Origin: Pseudomonadota bacterium
GTDB lineage: Bacteria > Pseudomonadota > Alphaproteobacteria > Caulobacterales > Caulobacteraceae
Assembly: GCA_023433585.1 (NCBI GenBank)
Contig: JAEZCL010000045.1
Coordinates: 1 to 6,307, forward strand
Length of the DNA: 6,307 nucleotides
Direction: 5' to 3'
The position numbers and the translations under genes were made by a program. How positions within the stretch are numbered: position 1 is the first letter of the stretch; each line of letters starts with the position of its first letter. This document shows positions 5,866-6,307 of the stretch, one piece after another. Below the pieces are notes generated by a model. The model saw only the letters and a list, made by a program, of their open reading frames with translations. It did no database searches and was not told the DNA's origin.

Positions 5866-6307
5866 ACCGTTCCCGGGTGCGGTAGAGCGCGGGCCAGTGT
5901 TCGGCGGACATCCCGGCGCACTCGGGCATGGAGACCTCGCGCGTCAGGACGAACGCCTGGCCTGTCCAGGCCCATTCCTGGATAACCCCGCAGTCGCCAA
6001 GACCGCGGCCGCGCGCGAAGGCGTCCAGGGTTCCCGACGCCGGATCGAAGGCGGCGTTGACCAGTTCGTTCGTCGCCTCGCCCGAAGCGGTGGGCAGGTT
6101 CGCCGGGCGGGGGTCGGCGCCGTCCTCGCCGGTGATCCAGAAGCGCTGGCCCAGGTTGTAGGCGCCCCGGAAGCACTCCACGCCCCACAGATAGACCCCG
6201 TCCGACAGGTGCGCGGCGGAATGGATCGGCTCGGCGCCGGGCCACAGCTCATCGAGGCAGGCCCGGACCTCGGGGAGCCGCTGGAGTGGAGGCGGCAGGG
6301 TCAGGCC
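5864..6307 (-). CDS. DUF1176 domain protein, C-terminal 147 residues (5' end outside window)
   Basis: On the minus strand the frame is open from the right edge (6307) to TGA at 5864-5866. A GTG at 6181 lies inside this frame but is probably not the start, because the coding sense continues upstream of it: the residues before it read LDELWPGAEP and LSDGVYLWG and run on into VECFRGAYN. Seen landmarks: LWGVECFRGAYN, an aspartate/proline-rich turn, LVNAAFDPASGTL, DAFARGRGLGDCG, EWAWTGQAFVLTRE and MPECAG, ending WPALYRTRER. The order CxxGAYN, RGxGDCG, W-W-F, MPEC is what I recall for the C-terminal half of DUF1176 proteins, which are usually about 330-350 aa, exported and of unknown function. Four cysteines lie in the part seen, consistent with disulphides in the periplasm. 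It converges on the DUF885 pair across a terminator hairpin, so it is a separate transcription unit. Confidence 0.82.
   Translation of the reverse strand, partial: GLTLPPPLQRLPEVRACLDELWPGAEPIHSAAHLSDGVYLWGVECFRGAYNLGQRFWITGEDGADPRPANLPTASGEATNELVNAAFDPASGTLDAFARGRGLGDCGVIQEWAWTGQAFVLTREVSMPECAGMSAEHWPALYRTRER

Noticed and set aside
5272..5985. 237-codon plus-strand frame spanning the end of the second DUF885 gene and the DUF1176 gene
   Set aside because: Runs in another frame through a well-supported gene, across the terminator hairpin and antisense to DUF1176; low-complexity Arg/Gly/Pro product.

Overview
The window is very GC-rich, with strong G/C preference at third codon positions. A CckA-type cell-cycle hybrid histidine kinase together with Tat-exported DUF885 proteins points to an alphaproteobacterium of the Caulobacterales. 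Brevundimonas or a close relative is my best guess; this is inferred from gene content and protein resemblance, not from a search.

Layout. (1) 1-1569 (+): the C-terminal three quarters of a CckA-like hybrid kinase (end of a PAS domain, DHp with phospho-acceptor His, HATPase, receiver), cut by the left edge. (2) 1570-1938 (-): a small predicted lipoprotein with a Tyr/Pro-rich middle and an Arg/Asp/His-rich tail. Its stop codon directly abuts the kinase stop, so the two genes converge with no spacer. (3) 1939-2102: a divergent intergenic region with a plausible housekeeping promoter for the rightward genes and a small palindrome around a tandem heptamer. (4) 2103-3896 and 4010-5830 (+): two tandem paralogues of the DUF885 family (597 and 606 aa). 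Both have Tat-type signal peptides and both keep the HExxPGHH plus EGW motifs of this putative metallopeptidase family. The 113-base gap between them holds an AT-rich patch and two mutually exclusive short hairpins, one of which covers the second gene's Shine-Dalgarno. (5) 5831-5863: a 33-base convergent spacer made largely of a perfect 10-bp GC hairpin, likely a bidirectional terminator. (6) 5864-6307 (-): the C-terminal 147 residues of a DUF1176 protein that runs off the right edge.

How the genes relate. CckA acts at the inner membrane in the CckA-ChpT-CtrA/CpdR phosphorelay. The other genes look like envelope or periplasmic proteins of poorly known function. Nothing ties them to CckA beyond position. 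The DUF885 pair is the only clear functional grouping: likely two exported hydrolases from an old duplication, with a strikingly conserved (possibly gene-converted) catalytic block.

I did not find a clearly new multi-gene system. The points most worth a second look are the DUF885 pair and the regulatory structure between them. No tRNA, rRNA, CRISPR, insertion sequence or phage signal was seen.
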